DNA from: Cavia porcellus
Taxonomy: Eukaryota > Chordata > Mammalia > Rodentia > Caviidae
NCBI RefSeq assembly: GCF_034190915.1
Contig: NW_026947491.1
Span: 25,360,101 to 25,424,100 of the forward strand
Reading direction: 5' to 3'
Length of the DNA: 64,000 bases
Numbering within the stretch: the first letter of the stretch is position 1; the number at the start of each line of letters is the position of its first letter. The position numbers and the translations under genes were made by a program. Of the stretch, positions 21,499 through 31,350 are shown one piece after another. The notes beneath the pieces were generated by a model. The model worked only from the letters and a program-made list of their open reading frames with translations, made no database searches and had not been told where the DNA came from.

Positions 21499-24430
21499 TG
21501 ATGGAACACATGGTGCTGGGAGAGTGTATGTCATCAAAATCCATATGTGGAAGCCCTAACTCTACTACCACAGTATCGGGCCTTAATTGGTTATCACAGA
21601 TATAATTAGTTTTAATGACATCATACTGAAGTATAGGGGGCCCCTAGTATAATACGATTGTTTTATTTCTCAAAAGGGGAAATTCAGACACAAGACCCAT
21701 AAGAAAATTAGAGTTTTGCTCTCACAAGTCAAAGAAACACCAGAAGCTAGAGAGAGCCCTGTGTCACCTTCACAGGGAGTATGGCTGTGTTAACACCTTG
21801 ATCACAGAATTCTAGCACCCAAAATTGGCAGACAGTAAACATCTCTTGTCATAAAACATCAGGTTGTGATCCTTCTTTCCTGCCCGCCTTGCGGCCCCAG
21901 GACTTGAACACAGTGAGTGGTGGAGCTAAGGACACAGCACCATCTAAACCATGATGCTATAACTTAATGTTGTCCTTGAAACCAGTGTTAACATCATCTA
22001 GAAGTTAACTGTTTGCATAGCATCAAGCCCTTAGAAAAGATAAGTCTAGTATAATCCTATAATTCCTCTAACTGTCGTCATAGATTAATAGACTGTCATG
22101 TTTGGCAGAGCTAATAAGGCCACCTTGGTCCAGACTAGTGTACCAGCAAATGAATTTTCAGTCTCTGCATGGATAAATCTGCTAATTTCTGAGGCAGTCC
22201 ACTCTATCTTTAGCAACTCTGATGATTAAAATGATATTTTATTAAACTCAACTGTATCTATGTAAAGATGCACCCACTTATTATAGTTTTATTATAGTTT
22301 CATAAAGCAAGAAAGGACAGATGTAATTCTCTCCACATGTTGGCCCTTTCCACATTCACAGCTATCTCATTCTTAAGTGATTTACTTTCTAAATGAGCCC
22401 TTGATTTCTTTCAGTTGTGACGCATATGGTTTTGAGAGTTTTTAATTTCTATGATCATCCCAATGAAATGTGTTCCATTTTATAATAACCTGGTTCCCAG
22501 TGCAAATCTGATTCTGGTTAGAGTCAGGGCAGTGCAGTTCAGTATGGATTAAATGTACTGTTCTTTATACTGTCCCTCTACCACTGCCAGCCAGCATTGT
22601 AGCTATGCAAAGCATCGGAGAATTTAGTAAAACTACTCTAAAACTAATTAAACGACCTTGATCAGATTTCCTACTAGATAAGGTACATGAAGATAAGATC
22701 TGGCTTGATCTTTAAATTTAAAAGGCCTGGCACCAAACAGGACTCTTCAAGCACCACATGAATGAATGAAAGAATGAATATTAAACCATGAAACTCTCCT
22801 GAATTTTCAGTTTGGTTGATTATTTTATCTTAAGGAGAGAAGCTTATTTAGTATCCTTTATTTTATTAATTCAGTCAGACAATAAATACCTGCTTGTTAA
22901 TCAAAAATACTACCTTTTATTATATGTCTTCAAGAAAAAAGATTTTCCTTGTGTTTACAAATTACTTTTCCCCCACACTTAAATGGTACTAAATGAAAAA
23001 GCTATTTTAAAACTGGCTTATACTTGTTCTTCAACTAGGACTTGTTCCATATAACCACACAAGTGTTTAAACTTCCTCCTTTCTCTATCAGAATAATTTT
23101 GCTAATCCATTATGTATTGTGTGTGTGTAATAAAGGGATTATGTATGCATGTGTGTATGTATATTTACAGCAGGCAGCCTCATCTGAAATTTGACCCCAG
23201 TTTTAAAAAGGCTATATTTAGTCCTTTACTGGTTGTGGTAATAGTGTAGTAACTTAGATCAATTTTCTGGTAAGCTATATGTATAACAACCTAAAACTTT
23301 AATTGCGTATCAAGGAGAAAAGAGTGTGTGAGCTACATTCTGTTTCTATTTTCCCAATGAATTATTTCTATCTCCTGAAATAATTGAATTGCTATCTTGT
23401 GCTAGATGTTCTATATATGAAATGAAGAAAGCTGGCTTCTTTGGCTCCCAGGGACATGAGAGGACTGAGGGAGTGTATTCTATTAAGTACTATCTGAATT
23501 AGAGTACAATTGCTTAATAAGTACCCTGAATGCTTTATACATCAAGAAAAACCAGTGTTTCCAATTCTTTTATAAATAAGTGGTTCCATAAGAAATGTTT
23601 GGAATAGCTTGGACTCCTGATTGGACATGCTTTGACTCTCATTAGTTGCTTTATATGAAATTACTTTAATTATAGTCATTTTAATGAGGAAATGTTTCAT
23701 GTTAGCCATTTCTTTTTAAGTGAAACAGATAAACCATCCATTTTCTGTTTCAATGTCTATCACAAATTCTAAAACAAAGCATAAAAGCAGATGGTTCAGA
23801 AGGTTTTGTTTTAGTGACATATAATCAAACATATTAATCAGTGAAGCATACAGCCCATATAATGATAAACCCTGATTAATGGGTTTTTCATTTTGTCTTA
23901 GTTAGAAGGTCTCCTAAACTTGATTGTCTCAAAATCACATCAATGGTGTATAATTATCTATCTAGCATACATATACATACATACATACATTCATATATGT
24001 TTACCAACAACATGTAATCTTTTCCTTTATTCCTTTTCTCCTTTGCCCTGTCCTACTTGTTCTGGGGAAAATCTGCCAGGCTTCAGTGTTTCTTTGAGCA
24101 TTTATCATTTAGCTTCTTTTTAAAGCCAAAATAGTTATATTTTTGTATATGGAATAATGATCATACTAAAAGAATTGTCAGACCTATGAAATGTTCTCAG
24201 AAATTTATCAGATATGAGACAAATATTTTTAGAGGTTTTTTTCAGACAAATATTTTTTTAAAATACAGTGACAACCCTCAATATAAGAAATAAAATGTTT
24301 TAAAATATAATGGGGATATCTTATTTATAATAGTCTAATAAAATATAAAGGCAATTATAGTTGGAAATTTTGTCATCCTTCAATAACTGATGAGAAAACT
24401 AGAAAACAAAACATCATTAAGCAATAGAAT
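21499..24430. other. Non-coding stretch, minor simple repeats
   Basis: Contains a GT-rich stretch near 23110-23165 and (CATA)n at about 23968-23994. No gene or assignable dispersed repeat was seen. Confidence 0.5.
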
Positions 24431-24940
24431 ACTATCTGTATTTATAGAATGAACTGAACAGAACTCAGCAATGAGTCTGTACAATTGCCCTCAAATTTAT
24501 ACTAAGATAAAACATATCCTGGGTCACAGAACAAGCCTTATGTAATGTAAAAAAATTAACATCATACATAGTATATTTTTGACTACAGTGAATCAAACTA
24601 GAAATCAATCATAAATGCAAAACAGAAAATCCTTGAAGCATGGAGAAGCTAAGGAACGTAGTTATATATAATTCATAGATCAAAGAAGTGTTCAGGGAAG
24701 TAAATAAACTGAATAGAAATTGAAATTCAACATTCACCTATTAGGGAAATGCAAATTAAAACAACACTGAGATTTCACCTTATTTCAGAAATAATGAACA
24801 TCATCAAAACTCAAAATAATAAAAAATACTGGCAAGGCTGCAGCTATTTGTGGGTGTGTTGGGGGGGGTGACCCTATCCCATTGTTAGTGGGATTGTAAA
24901 CCAGTGAGACCATTTGGAAATCAGCATGGAGAATCCTCAG
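24430..24940 (+). mobile_element. L1 ORF2 remnant, left part (interrupted by a provirus)
   Basis: L1 ORF2 nucleotide hallmarks occur in sense. The more 5' ones are 'atcctgggtcacagaacaag', 'acatcatacatagtata' and 'gaatcaaactagaaatcaat'. After an internal deletion near 24735 come the 3'-region 'gggaaatgcaaattaaaaca' and 'gtgggattgtaaaccagtg'. Stops and indels disrupt every frame. The L1 resumes at 29037 after the provirus. Confidence 0.75.
24935..24940 (+). repeat. 6-bp target-site duplication, left of provirus
   Basis: CCTCAG immediately precedes the LTR and is repeated at 29037-29042. Six base pairs is the duplication length typical of betaretrovirus-like (class II) integrases. Confidence 0.9.
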
Positions 24941-25275
24941 TGAACCAGCCCACGGGTCAATCCGGATCCGCGGGGCAGTTTCCTGGAGAAGGAACGGGGA
25001 TTAACACAGACAGGGCCGGAGACAGAGAGACGGAGACAAGTCGAGGAAGTCCAATCAAGTCTTATTTATTGAGGAAGTGGTCGCAGCTTTTGTAGGGCAG
25101 GGGTGGGCTGGTGAGACAGGAAGAGGCTACGGGGTGACCTCTGATGGGTCATCGACACGTCCGTGTACGTGACTTGAGTAGGAGAGGATTATGGTTAATG
25201 TAGGCAGGTGCATTATATGCCCATATGAGGGAGAGGCGGGGAGACAGCAGCGGGGCAGTCACGCTGTTCCCTACA
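24941..25275 (-). repeat. 3' LTR of the provirus
   Basis: 335 bp, collinear with the 5' LTR at 28703-29036. On the minus strand it begins TGTAGGG and ends in CA. It keeps the same U3 and R/U5 blocks, but its TATA-like box is mutated (the plus strand reads 'gcttttgtagg' instead of 'gcttttatagg') and the polyadenylation signal is weakened ('tcttatttattg' still contains an AATAAA complement). Confidence 0.93.
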
Positions 25276-25292
25276 TCTCCTCCCTTTCTATA
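25276..25292 (-). promoter_or_regulatory. Polypurine tract of the provirus
   Basis: Immediately inside the 3' LTR the minus strand reads an A/G-rich run, 'AAAGGGAGGAGA', ending at the TGTAGGG start of the LTR. This is the usual plus-strand primer site for reverse transcription. Confidence 0.85.
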
Positions 25293-25549
25293 TTTTTTAA
25301 TCAGGAATATGGCAGGCCCTGGGAGGACAGCACCTGTCTTAGGTCAAGGACCTCATTACATGGACCTAACCAGGCCTTACCCGTCCTGGGCTTGCACGAC
25401 AGCAGTTGGTCCTGTGCCTGTCCTAGGCGGCTGGTGGTGTAGCATGTATGTTCTAGTTGCCTGTCTCTGGCTGCCTGTCCATTGCCTCAGGGCAGTTAGG
25501 CCACATCGTCATATGGGTCACTCATGGGAATTCTTTCCCCGTAGGTTTG

Positions 25550-25756
25550 TTAATTTGCCATCTCCAGCTGGTGATAGTATACCTGAATGGGCTTTGTCAT
25601 AAACGCGTCTATCTGGTTAATAATGAGCATCATAACCCTCTGAAAAATACAAGGACCCACAGAGAGGAGAAGCAACAAGGCAGCTAGGGGCCCCAGGAGG
25701 GGCACTAGGTAGGGGAACAGCCCTCCCCAGAGCATGGAGAAGGAGTTAGAGGCCAT
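25550..25756 (-). pseudogene. env: Endogenous retroviral env remnant: TM membrane anchor and cytoplasmic tail
   Basis: A 68-codon open stretch has a strongly hydrophobic run at about residues 9-33 ('LFPYLVPLLGPLAALLLLL'), followed by 'GPCIFQR' and a short polar tail. That matches the membrane-spanning end of a betaretrovirus-like transmembrane subunit. The surface subunit and most of the TM ectodomain are gone: only about 130 bases separate this from the integrase end. It lies just before the polypurine tract, the normal position. Non-functional. Confidence 0.7.
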
Positions 25757-25885
25757 TTATGATGGGAGGTCCAAATCCACCATTGGTCAAGGGTGGTCGA
25801 AGGAAGTTCTCAAGAAGGCACCACATAATCCATCGGTTTGGCATTTTCTGTAAGGAAGCACAAGAAGTTGCCTCAGGGTATGTGT

Positions 25886-26657
25886 TTACTCCTGGGCCTT
25901 TTTGGGGTTATTATTATTTGGCTCAGTAATTTGCCTAACGAAGCGTTCGGGGAGCCATCTAGCCTCTTTGTCTTGGCGGGAGTATATGCACACTGAACCA
26001 CGTCCCCATATGAGAACGGGGTCAGGGCCATGGCATGAATTAGTCAGGGGGTCTCTCCATAGTACAGAAGCAAATTGCTTTTGTGTTTCAGTATGCCAAA
26101 AACACATGGCTGCTGACTGTCCAGAAGCATCCAAATTTAAAAAATTAAGGATGAATAAGGCGTGAGATAGAATATTTCTGGGGGATCCTTGGATAGGGTA
26201 CCATGATCTCCCTTTGACTATCAATAGTGAGTTTGAGAGAACGATGTGCACGTTCAACAATACCTTGGCCTTGTGGATTGTAAGGTATTCCTGTTGTATG
26301 GAGGATGTTGAGGCACTTGCAGAAGTGGGCAAAGAAAGTGCTAGTATATCCAGGACCATTGTCGGTCTTAAGTTGATGAGGGTTTCCAAGCACTGATAAA
26401 GCTGACAGCATGTGAGCAATGATATGTTTGGTAGCCTCTCCGGTTTGGAGGGTGGCCTTGATACACTGTAGTATTAACGCTCACATGGACATATTCTAGG
26501 TTGCCAAACTCTGGGATATGAGTGACATCCATTTGCCACAGGGCACTGGGAACAAGGCCCCTTGTATTAACCCCTAAGTGTTGCACGAGTAGGTGGATAG
26601 CACAGGATGGGCAGTCTTTTACAATCTGTCTGGCTTGCTCTCTAGTGATCTTAATAT
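25886..26657 (-). pseudogene. pol: Endogenous retroviral integrase remnant (end of pol)
   Basis: From high to low coordinates come the second half of the HHCC zinc domain ('CPSCAIH' near 26610), the catalytic core and the C-terminal domain. The catalytic Asp is visible in 'WQMDVTH' (about 26528), the second in 'KTDNGPGY' (about 26362) and the Glu in 'GIVERAH' (about 26254). The spacing of the last two is the D,D35E pattern of retroviral integrases. The C-terminal domain ('GPDPVLIWGRGSVC' ... 'RWLPERFVRQ') ends at a stop at 25886. The three pieces lie in three different frames, so at least two frameshifts and a small deletion after the first Asp break it. Nothing of reverse transcriptase or RNase H precedes it; a HAL1-like segment does. 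Confidence 0.88.
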
Positions 26658-27215
26658 AGAATCACAGAAAAATAAATGGTAAGAAATCACCAGTTGATAA
26701 GTTATATATTGTTATCTTAGAAATAGTCGTTCAGGTTGCAAAATTAAAGTATGTAAAGTGGCATTCAAATAGTGACACTGCCAACAGTTCTGCTCAATGA
26801 TCCAACAAAAACTTAGCAACATGGTTATCAGTCCTACATACTTGTTTTTTTATCTCAAAGAGGACAAGACCAAACATATCAAAACAGAACAAAACGTTAA
26901 AAAAAAAAAAACAATTTAAAGAAATACAGATTTCACAGCAAGTCCACTGGAGATCTTTACTGTTCATCTAATTGTCTCTAGTTTCCTCCAAACAGTTGTC
27001 CCCATCTTCACGCACATTAAATATACACTGCATATTATAGAACTAATCAGATCATTACAGGATGATGAAGGCTCCTCAGGTCCTTAAGATCTGACATTGG
27101 GGAAGACAATAATAACTATCATAGTGTCTCTCATTTTCCTCTCAGCAGCTGTCCCCATCCTTACATATGCTGAAATGAAACTTAAGAGACTAGACCAATA
27201 TCACTCCGATCAGTT
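26654..27215 (-). mobile_element. HAL1-like 3'-region segment inside the provirus, same orientation
   Basis: The reverse complement aligns collinearly with about 12780-13365 of the plus-strand HAL1-like element. Matching blocks include 'ttgttctgttttgatatgtt', the 'tcatcctgtaatgat' stretch and 'gtagttattattgtcttcc'. It replaces the expected protease-RT-RNase H part of pol: nucleocapsid lies on one side and the integrase zinc domain on the other. There is no poly(A) tail at its 3' end and no target duplication was found. That argues against simple later insertion and for a recombination or deletion junction. Confidence 0.8.
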
Positions 27216-27398
27216 AAATGAGTCAAAGTAATTGACATTGGAATCTGTATCTCTGGAGTCTTTTTTACAGTTTTTCGCAAAATGAACAGTCTCTCCACAG
27301 GTAAAAGTTTTGTTTATTTTTTTGAGATAAGAACTGTTTAATTGTAAACCCTTGCAAGGTGACAGCCATAGCAAGGCCTTGCTTACAAGCAGTTTCAA
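27216..27398 (-). pseudogene. gag: Endogenous retroviral gag remnant: capsid end and nucleocapsid zinc knuckle
   Basis: Capsid C-terminal sequence ('CKQGLAMAVTLQGF', near 27370) resumes after the ID insertion and leads into one CCHC zinc knuckle at about 27270-27310. The knuckle reads 'TFTCGETVHFAKNC': the Cys, His and last Cys spacing (C-x4-H-x4-C) is kept, but the first Cys has become Thr. The frame is then lost at the HAL1-like junction. Confidence 0.75.
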
Positions 27399-27479
27399 TG
27401 TCAATGGTACCAGGGATCGAACTCATGACCACACACTTGCAAGGCAGGCACTTATGCTGCTGAGCTAAATCCCCAGCCC
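27399..27479 (-). mobile_element. ID SINE inserted in gag, minus strand
   Basis: Antisense ID: 'accagggatcgaactcatga', 'cttgcaaggcaggcactta' and 'ctgagctaaatccccagccc'. It separates the two gag parts. The A-tail is very short and no clear target duplication was found. It postdates the provirus. Confidence 0.88.
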
Positions 27480-28534
27480 CTGCTTAATGCTCCTGAGAGA
27501 GGAACTCATGTCGCCCTTAAATTGCTTTTGGGTCTCTCTGCCGGCATAGGCATCCTCCCCTATTAACATATCAAGGTCCCACCCATTGCAGGCTTGTGTA
27601 TTTCGCCTGGCAGTTTCTTTGCAAATTGTTGTATATTTTGATTTTTACCAAAAATCATCCTCACCCTATAAAATTGCTCCAGCCAATCCTTGCCAATCTG
27701 TAGGTGTGAGCCAGCCATCAGCCAAAGAATTTAAAACAGCAAGAGTGAAAGCAGCTGTAGGGCCATATTGGGCGGCTGCTATCTTTAATTTTTTTAAAGC
27801 TGCCATTGTGAATGGCATATGGGTCCTAATGATCTGTGGAGCTAGCGGTGCGGTGCTGTCTTGCAGCTGTGCGGTGCCATCTTGGGGAGGTACGTTTGTT
27901 CCCATCACCATTTTGTTTCCAACACCGTTTTGGGGAAGGACCCACCTTGATGTGGCAGAAGTGAGGCAAGCACCATTTTAGAAGCTGGCACCATCTTAGG
28001 GGTGGCGTCTAAATGGCTCGTCTGTAAAGTTTTGAGTTGCAGAATGAGTCTTTGTTTTTCTTGTTCTAATTGGACCTGATGTTAGGGGCTCAGGTGGCAG
28101 CAAGCTGCCATCTTGGAGCTTTTTTAATATATCATTTGCCTCCTTGTTGGAGGGGCAAGAGACTTCAGATTTGTCTCCTGAGGGAAGCAATGTTGGCACA
28201 GCGGAAGCACACAGGGCAGTTTCACGTTGGGTGATTGTTTTATCAATTTGAGGGTCTCAGCAGCACTGTGTAAGTAGCTCTGAGATTATGTTCCAGTAGG
28301 CAAAGGCCGTAACTGGGATCTTTTCAGGGCCAAAGACCCAATAGTAATCTTTTAATGCATCTCCTACTCTTTCCCATCTTTTTGCATCAATAGAGCCCTC
28401 TAAAGGAAATCAAGGGCAAGCCTTATGAATAACTTGAAAGTACTGCAATAAATCTTTTTCTTTAGCCTTTATCCCTCTTGTCTTTAAAGCTTTGGTTAAA
28501 TCTGACACAAAGCATCACTTAATGCCTGACCCAT
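27480..28534 (-). pseudogene. gag: Endogenous retroviral gag remnant: matrix to capsid
   Basis: The likely start is ATG at 28534, giving Met-Gly-Gln, a myristoylation-type N terminus. A stop appears after about 12 codons and more follow. A linker with 'LLPPEPLTSG' lies near 28060-28130. Capsid is best preserved at 27666-27911: 'MPFTMAALKKLKIAAAQYGP' and 'LADGWLTPTDWQGLAGA' resemble the N-terminal capsid domain of betaretrovirus-like Gag. Sequence then continues in another frame ('QARRNTQACN'-like) to the ID insertion. Multiple frameshifts make it non-functional. Confidence 0.75.
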
Positions 28535-28682
28535 GCCGGAAAAAAAGGGAAAGGATCGCCGTCCACTTACCGTGACTCAGTGGCATGACAGGCTCCCACG
28601 TAGCATTGGTCACAAAACTCTTAGTTCCCTTCTTACGCGCGCATCTCAGGACGGCTCCCTTGTTAAGCCCCTCGTGCCAGGA

Positions 28683-28700
28683 GCCCCACGACGGGCGCCA
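28683..28700 (-). promoter_or_regulatory. Primer binding site, tRNA-Lys type
   Basis: The minus strand reads TGGCGCCCGTCGTGGGGC two bases inside the 5' LTR. It differs by two bases from the complement of the tRNA-Lys(1,2) 3' end used by several betaretroviruses and class II endogenous retroviruses. Confidence 0.88.
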
Positions 28701-28848
28701 CTTGACCTGGCCCACAGGTCAATCTGGACCCGCGGGGCAGTTTCCTGGAGAAGGAACGGGATTAACACAGACAGGGCCAGAGACAGAGAGACGGAGACAA
28801 GTCAAGAAAGTCCGATCAAGTCTCATTTATTGAGGAAGTGGTCACAGC

Positions 28849-28855
28849 TTTTATA
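28849..28855 (-). promoter_or_regulatory. TATA box of the 5' LTR
   Basis: TATAAAA on the minus strand, preceded by CCC and followed by GC. Its position in U3 is typical, upstream of the AATAAA at 28826-28831. Confidence 0.75.
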
Positions 28856-28914
28856 GGGCAGGGGCAGGCCGGTGGGACAGGAAGAGGCTATAGGGTGATC
28901 TCTGATGGGTCATC

Positions 28915-28937
28915 GTCACGTCCGTGTACGTGACGTG
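28915..28937 (-). promoter_or_regulatory. Palindromic CRE-like elements in LTR U3
   Basis: CGTCACGT and ACGTGACG form an inverted repeat with a six-base spacer, overlapping TGACGTGA, an ATF/CREB-type half-site pair. The 3' LTR copy has lost one arm (CGACACGT and ACGTGACT). Binding is inferred only. Confidence 0.5.
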
Positions 28938-29036
28938 AGTAGGAGAGGATTATGGTTAATGTAGGCAGGCTCATTATGTGCCTATATGAGGGAGAAGCGG
29001 GGAGACAGCCACAGGGTGGTCACGCTGCTCCCTACA

Positions 29037-29042
29037 CCTCAG
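29037..29042 (+). repeat. 6-bp target-site duplication, right of provirus
   Basis: CCTCAG, identical to 24935-24940. Removing the provirus and one copy rejoins the L1 sequence smoothly ('gagaatcctcag' to 'aacactaaaaat'). Confidence 0.9.
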
Positions 29043-29200
29043 AACACTAAAAATAGGAATCCCATTCAATCCAGCTATTCTAGGTACTTTCTAGGTATTT
29101 TCCTAAGTTAAGGACATCATAATACAGTGAATTATAGGCATATGTATATTTATAGCAGCATTCATAGTAGCTAAATCTTTAAATCATGTAAACATGGACC
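29043..29200 (+). mobile_element. L1 ORF2 remnant, right part
   Basis: Continuation of the L1 interrupted by the provirus: 'aacactaaaaataggaatcc', 'tcaatccagctattctagg' and 'atttatagcagcattcatag'. This is the classic last part of ORF2. The end is approximate. Confidence 0.75.
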
Positions 29201-29236
29201 CAAATCTTTCAGGAAATAGAAGGTTACTCAGGTAGG

Positions 29237-29700
29237 TATTGGGTCCTAACCTAGATCTTTGAGCTTCCAAACGAGTGTATGGCAGAGGTTAAATAAAAAG
29301 AGACAAATTGTATGACTTTTAGTGCTCCAGGAGGGTCAAAACCCTTTAGTTGAGCTCTAGACTCCAAGGGCTATGACAGATCATTCTCTGGGTTAGCCCA
29401 CTTTTGTTAGGACTGAGACAAAGGGTGGAGAAACTGAGGAAAACACAGGGAATGAGCAGGATCTCAGGGGTCACTTCAAAGATTTCCCACAGTAGACGGT
29501 TAAGCCAATTTAGGAGAACCATCTTATCTCCAAGATAACATTTATGGTAGAATTGAGACTGCAGGAGTGAGATGCCCGCGGCTGCAGTCTCTATATATTT
29601 AATTAGTGTTGGAGCTAAGATGTCTTCAGCTGTGGCCTTATCTTGCCCTTTGAGATATCTCTGGCCTCACAGGCCACAATAGACCTCAGCCAGGACCAGT
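29237..29700. repeat. Dispersed repeat, copy 1 (LTR-like, family unknown)
   Basis: Collinear with 57668-58120. Shared blocks are 'ttaaataaaagagac' (here 'ttaaataaaaagagac'), the 'gtatgattt...gtcaaaac' stretch, the 'tcaaagatttccc/tcaaagacttctcc' block and 'cagctgtgg'. The length of about 460 bp and the composition suggest an old LTR, possibly on the minus strand. I could not name the family. Confidence 0.55.
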
Positions 29701-30618
29701 GATTCATAGAGGTTCACTTACTATGAATCAGCTCCCATCGCTAGGCCAGGGGCCTAGGCCTAGGACAGACTCACAGATAAACATAGAAAGCCAATCAGTA
29801 AAATTTAAATCCTGCTCAGAGCTTCTGGGTAATGGTCCCCAAAAGGTAGGGAATGTTTACTCAGACACATGTTAATGCATAAGACAAAGCTATCTGTTCT
29901 CATAGACTTTGTAAAGAAACTCTCAAATACTATTAGATAATGTCTAGTAAACTGAAACTTTTCAATTGTGGCCACTTTACTACTCTAATAAGCCATAAAG
30001 GATGTTTGTTATTCGCCTTGCCTTGTGCTGAGTAGAATAGCCAAGTAGAAGCTGCTGACCTCTGTAAACCATGCTTGTTCAAGAAAGCAGTCCTGAAAGT
30101 GCTCTGGAAGAACCCAGTCCTAAAACTGATACAGTCATGACTTACAGACCATCACAGGGATAGGAAATAAGCAGACCTGACCCCTGACCTACTACCATTA
30201 AAACCATGATTTGTGTTTTCTTTCCTCCCTGTCTCCCTATGACATTCAGGAATTTAATAACATTTTTAGTCCATGATTCTCTTAACTGATGTCTACGAAA
30301 TACTGCTTTTTAGACTTCCTTTTGCTCATACTAGAAGCAGCCTTTACACTGATTATTGTGACATAATATTTTTGAGAAGCAAAAAAATTTAAACCTTTAA
30401 ATGAAAGAAAATATGGCCAGACAGCACAGTATTACTATGTATACTACATTTTTTCAATATTTAACAAATTCTGACTTCTATGAGTCTTCAAGATCATAAT
30501 GAATTCAAAAATTTTAATTAAATTTCCTTTATGTTCTTCAGTATTTCTCTTAACCTTTGAAACTGAAACTGAAAATATTATTTTGAATCAAGCACCTGAC
30601 AGATTGGTTAATATGGGC
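29701..30618. other. Non-coding stretch, no gene or repeat recognised
   Basis: No reading frame with a recognisable domain and no assigned repeat. Confidence 0.5.
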
Positions 30619-30962
30619 AAAATACATGTTAACATTTCTTTTTAAAAAATTTTAAAGAGAATAAAACCAAACAAAATCAAACAGAATCAAGTCAATCAAA
30701 ACAAAGCAGTGAAAGTGATAACAGGACTTCAAAACAGGATAATAGGAAATCAACAGTGGCTACCACAATGCTTTTTATCTTTTAAATAGCTGCCCATACC
30801 ATCAGACATAATAAAATCAAACAGAACAGAATAAAACCAATCAAAATAGAACATTGAAGAAAACAAAGCAATGAAACACAACAAAATAGTAAGAAAAATA
30901 CTGGATTTCAAAAACAAGACAGAAGGAATATTGCATATTACATAACAATATTGCATATTGTT
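30619..30962 (-). mobile_element. HAL1-like 3'-region fragment, minus strand
   Basis: Matches the module organisation of 36440-36700 and 47160-47400. Blocks are 'gagaataaaaccaaacaaaa', 'acaggacttcaaaacagga', 'aatcaacagtggctaccaca' and 'ccatcagacataataaaatc'. No target duplication was found and the ends are approximate. Confidence 0.65.
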
Positions 30963-31130
30963 ATCCTCTAACAGATGTTCAAACTACTGGCTGTGGGCCT
31001 GAAAAGTCAATCAAACAATACAAGCCTTAAGATGTTTTTGTACCTCAGTTGCTATAACTCAGCCTGTGTTCCTCTGAATCAGCCAGTTCCTTACAAAAAG
31101 TAGAGGTGAGGTGAGTGGTTCCATTCTCCT

Positions 31131-31350
31131 AGCCCGCATACCTGCTGGCTCACAGGAAGGGTGAACTGGCTTCCTGTTTCTTTTCCTGGGACCCACATGG
31201 CTGCTTCCAGCTCACAGGAAGGGTGAATTGTCTTCTTGTTTCTCCTTTTAGGCTACACATCACTACTGTTGGTTCACAAGAAGGGCAAATTGGCTTCTTT
31301 CTTCCCCTCCCATGCCCAGCATAGCTGCCACTGGCTCAAGGGAGGCTACT
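31131..31350. repeat. Minisatellite, about 3.3 units of ~61 bp
   Basis: Successive units share 'gctcacaggaagggtgaa', then 'ttgtcttcttgtttct' or variants, then a C/T-rich and 'cacatggctgc'-like segment. Units begin near 31146, 31207 and 31267, with a partial fourth at about 31327. Units differ by roughly 15-25% by eye. Confidence 0.8.

Larger units (their letters stand above)
24941..29036 (-). mobile_element. Betaretrovirus-like (class II) endogenous provirus, minus strand, internally deleted and chimeric
   Basis: A 4.1-kb provirus runs from high to low coordinates. The order is 5' LTR (28703-29036), primer binding site, gag with an ID insertion, nucleocapsid, a HAL1-like segment, integrase, env membrane anchor, polypurine tract and 3' LTR (24941-25275). 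Ends are TG...CA and the flanks carry a 6-bp duplication. Protease, reverse transcriptase, RNase H and the surface part of env are absent, and every frame has stops or shifts, so the copy cannot make virus. The LTRs differ from each other at roughly 30-35 of 335 positions by hand count, many at CpG, so the insertion is old. Confidence 0.9.
28703..29036 (-). repeat. 5' LTR of the provirus
   Basis: TG...CA LTR of 334-335 bp. On the minus strand U3 begins TGTAGGGAGC. A TATA box (TATAAAA, plus 28849-28855) is followed about 20 bases later by AATAAA (plus 28826-28831), so U3, R and U5 are all recognisable. U3 carries CRE-like TGACGTGA/ACGTCACG sites around plus 28916-28936, described separately. 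Confidence 0.93.

Noticed and set aside
25225..25602. 125-codon plus-strand frame over the LTR/env-anchor region
   Set aside because: It runs across the antisense of the 3' LTR, polypurine tract and env anchor.
26654..27215. Simple later HAL1 insertion into pol
   Set aside because: Not excluded, but disfavoured: protease, RT and RNase H are missing on either side, and neither an A tail nor a target duplication was found.
27399..27479. tRNA gene-like sequence
   Set aside because: The A and B box-like motifs belong to an ID SINE; there is no tRNA cloverleaf end, and the same sequence recurs as dispersed copies with target duplications.
27586..27981. 131-codon plus-strand frame
   Set aside because: It is antisense to the decayed gag on the minus strand.
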